Source: Nepenthes gracilis (lineage: Eukaryota > Streptophyta > Magnoliopsida > Caryophyllales > Nepenthaceae). From it: a stretch of 64,000 nucleotides of DNA. Every line of letters begins with the position of its first letter. Within the stretch, counting starts at the first letter, position 1. Location: positions 26,963,540 to 27,027,539 of the forward strand of contig BSYO01000003.1 of assembly GCA_033239525.1 (NCBI GenBank). The letters run 5' to 3'. This document shows positions 61,320-64,000 of the stretch, piece by piece. A model generated the notes under the pieces. It was not told where the DNA came from and did not search any database. It saw only the letters and a program-made list of their open reading frames with translations. The translations under genes and the position numbers were made by a program.

Positions 61320-61324
61320 ATTTT

Positions 61325-63067
61325 TAATTTAATTTAATTTTTTAAATTATATAAAATCAGTACAAGATATTACTTAAAAATAGAATTCAATGATATAAAA
61401 ATTAAGACAAATTAATTATAAAATTTGAGAAAATAACATCGTAATCCACAAATGTTAATAGATGTTTCTTCATGATTGTGTAAAATAAAAATCCATGGCT
61501 TTAATATATATAAAAAGAATACATATTTAGATGTTTAAAAAAATTATCATTTTTTACATGTATATAATAAAAAATAATATACGTAAACAGAGAGAATACA
61601 GTATTTAGTCACGAAGAGAAACTCCTAGACAGCTCATTTACCAAGAAAAATATCCGAGTTTTTGAGTCATCATTCACTATATGAGAAGAATTAATCTATA
61701 AACTAATAAAAAGAGATTCTAGATCTGAAAAGTTAAGTGGCCATTTTGTGATTAGCTCATGGCTTACATCTGAAAAATTCACTATATATAAGTTATTTAA
61801 ACAAATAACTTATAATTAATTTGTGATATGTATTTAAAAATTTTATCATGTAAGCTACCTAAGCGATTAGCTTGTGGTATGTCTTTAAAAATTTTACTGT
61901 ATAAGTTGCTTAATTGGTTGACCCACATCAAGATTCATGACCAATTTAGCATGTCAGTGATTAGTTTTTATCTAACATTATAATGCAATACTTTACTTAA
62001 TAACTAATACTTACCAAGTATCGAAATATAAAATAAATTAAACAAATATAGGGTTATAAAAGTAATTTGAGAGGACTTCAAACCTTTACAATTTGTTCAA
62101 ACTATAACATTTACCATAAATATGAAATTTATGATATTAAAGCAACCGTGTAAGATAATAAAATGCAAAATAAAAAAATAATTAAAAATTTAAATATATA
62201 GTGAGTTTGATTAGTTTGTAATACAATTTTATGAAAAAATATTTATCATATTTTTTTTAAAAAAATTATTTCTTATATAAATTTTTGTTTGTGTTTGGTG
62301 AATTTCGTAGGAAAATATTTAAAAATGTTGTTTATAATATTAAAATACCTTTCTACGTAATTTTTTTTTTAATTTTTTTTAATTTTATGTAAAATTATTG
62401 ATATAAACAGATGAGAAAATCATATTTAATAGGAGTTGTTTCAATAAAATAAAAGAAAAAAAAAAACGTAATTTAATAAAGCATTGAATGATTTTACCCT
62501 GCATGGCCCACCCCTGAGCTCGGCAGCGTTAGACTATTGCCGTACGAGGGGGGAAAGAATATTTTTTATCTAAATTATTTATTTATTTTTCAACATATAT
62601 TTATAATTTAACTATTTTAAAATAAATTATTTTAATCAAATTTTAATTTATAAATTATTTATTAAAAGATAAATTACTAATATATGGAGAATAAATATCT
62701 CTATTTTTATAAGAAATTGAATTCTCCCCAATGCTAACCAGGTCATTTGGGTCATATTAAATTTAAGAAATACATTATTTTTATTTTTATAATTTATTTT
62801 ATAATTTTCTTTATATTTTATAAAATTTATTAAATAAAAATTAATTAAATTAATTACATTTTATATGTAAGAAAATTATAAATAAATTACAACAACAGTG
62901 GGACGAGAGCTTAGTAATTGTGTACAAAGAGTGAATCATTGTACGTTCGATTAAAATTAGAATATTCGCTTGATTTAAAATTTTATAAAATTTAAATAAT
63001 ATATAAAATATTAAAAATATATTATTATAAGATTAAGTTTGATTAAATTTTTAGAGTAGAGATATAG
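61325..63067. other. AT-rich intergenic DNA
   Basis: No gene is seen. A short GC-richer patch at 62500-62560 has no recognised identity. Positions 61740-61960 contain two to three similar phrases around TTAGCTCATGGCTTACATC / TAGCTTGTGGTATG, a weak local duplication. Confidence 0.5.
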
Positions 63068-63979
63068 TCGACGCGTCACTGATCCTGAAAATATTCTTCT
63101 CGATGGTTTGAACCTGTTCTTCATCGAAGACAAATCCCAAGACACCGCTAAACAAACGAGTTTAAATTGTATCCCACCGATAATTCCGACGCCAGCCACT
63201 AATCATTTTTAAAAGAAAATAAATGGAGTTTTCGTTCAGGATGTGGAAGGTCGCAAGTCCTTTCGTGTATTTTGGTGGGAAGGCGTAATTATCGTTGCCT
63301 TGGAATCGAGCGTGTTTTTAAGAAAGATTCTCCAATGTTTTTAGAGAGAGAGTTGTCATCATACCTGCAAAATCAAGATGTGCCTTCAAGAGAGCGTACC
63401 GAAAGTATCTAAGAGCGTGCCCTGGATGCCGGATCCGGGGCCTCTTTTATGGCAAAGATGATGATCTTCCTTCTTTGGAAGGAATCATCCTCATTGTGCT
63501 CCGGGCCTTCCTTTCCTAGGCCGATGTTTGCATAATCAGGGTGGATTTTTATGTACCACTTTCCAAGTTAACTCTTCCTTAATAAACATTCTATATTCCA
63601 TTTGAGATCGTGGAATATCCTCGGGAAGATCGTTGCTGGCTTTGTTATGATTTAAACGGTCGATCACTGTTAGAAAGCTTTTCGGGCCCAAACTGACTTT
63701 GACGGCCAACGCTAACTCAAAAAGGCATCCGTTGTTGGACTAATTAAAGTCGTGCCCATTCTCGTAGAAGGGCCTCGTTTTAGACATCTGAATGAGAACG
63801 AAGAGAGCGGCGGGCGGCAATCGATGGCCCCTCGTATGAAACCCATTAGTGTTGCAAAGCTGATTTATATGTCCAACACCGAAAATCTCGGCCTTATCTT
63901 ATCGGGCCGTTAAACGCTGACCGGCCTTAATGGCTTCCCGCGACACCTTTCTTTGGGCCCCATTATTGGTGTACCCAAC
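63068..63979 (-). repeat. LTR of another Tat-like gypsy element that runs off the right edge
   Basis: It aligns with the 4529-5742 LTR in the same (-) orientation: GACGCGTCACTGATCC at the start, TATCCCACCGATAATTCCGACG, the GGATCCGGGGCC/TTCCTTCTTTGGAAGGA block, and ATTGGTGTACCCAAC at the end. Just past it, 63980-64000 matches the stretch that follows the 3' LTR at 5743 (polypurine tract side). It is therefore the 3' LTR of an element whose body lies outside the window. Confidence 0.75.
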
Positions 63980-64000
63980 TAGCCACCCCATGCCGGTGGT

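Overview
The window looks like plant nuclear DNA, most likely from a eudicot. Coding regions have moderate GC and sit in very AT-rich intergenic sequence. Introns follow GT-AG. Four intact genes match well-known angiosperm families, and much of the rest is LTR retrotransposon debris. I cannot name the species. Family names come from recognising protein motifs, not from a database search.

Layout. 1-4528: a repeat-rich flank. It has a cluster of GACGGCCC hairpins, TG/TA low-complexity DNA, a ~310-bp tandem duplication, and two degraded gene fragments in opposite orientations: a SKIP35-like ankyrin pseudogene (+) and a UDP-rhamnose synthase (RHM) fragment (-). 4529-15368: a nearly full-length Ty3/gypsy element of Tat-like type, read on the - strand. 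It has two LTRs and degraded gag, protease, RT, RNase H and integrase. Between integrase and the 3' LTR lies an extra ORF in antisense (+) that carries its own spliceosomal-type intron. A 36-bp array of paired inverted TTGACC boxes sits just upstream of that ORF. 15369-22900: AT-rich intergenic DNA with a copia-like LTR remnant and a complete 386-bp TRIM element. 23000-24775: MUR3-type xyloglucan galactosyltransferase, intronless. 28590-30917: SDD1/SBT1.2-type subtilase, intronless. 33003-41620: LTR remnants of the same gypsy family, including a clean solo LTR flanked by AAATT, then an older, badly decayed gag-pol. 45538-46272: copia-type solo LTR with a triplicated end. 47331-50487: MIK1/PXL2-type LRR receptor kinase, two exons. 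51944-57453 (-): Aux/IAA repressor of the IAA11/12/13 type, five exons, with a 581-bp inverted-repeat transposon in intron 2. 57700-64000: AT-rich DNA with one solo LTR (60371-61319) and, at the right edge, the 3' LTR of another gypsy element that continues beyond the window.

The four host genes are independent transcription units. By family, they act in cell-wall xyloglucan synthesis, apoplastic proteolysis in stomatal patterning, receptor-kinase signalling and auxin response. Nothing shows that they are co-regulated. The most unusual content is in the gypsy element: the intron-bearing antisense gene and the palindromic W-box-like array in front of it.
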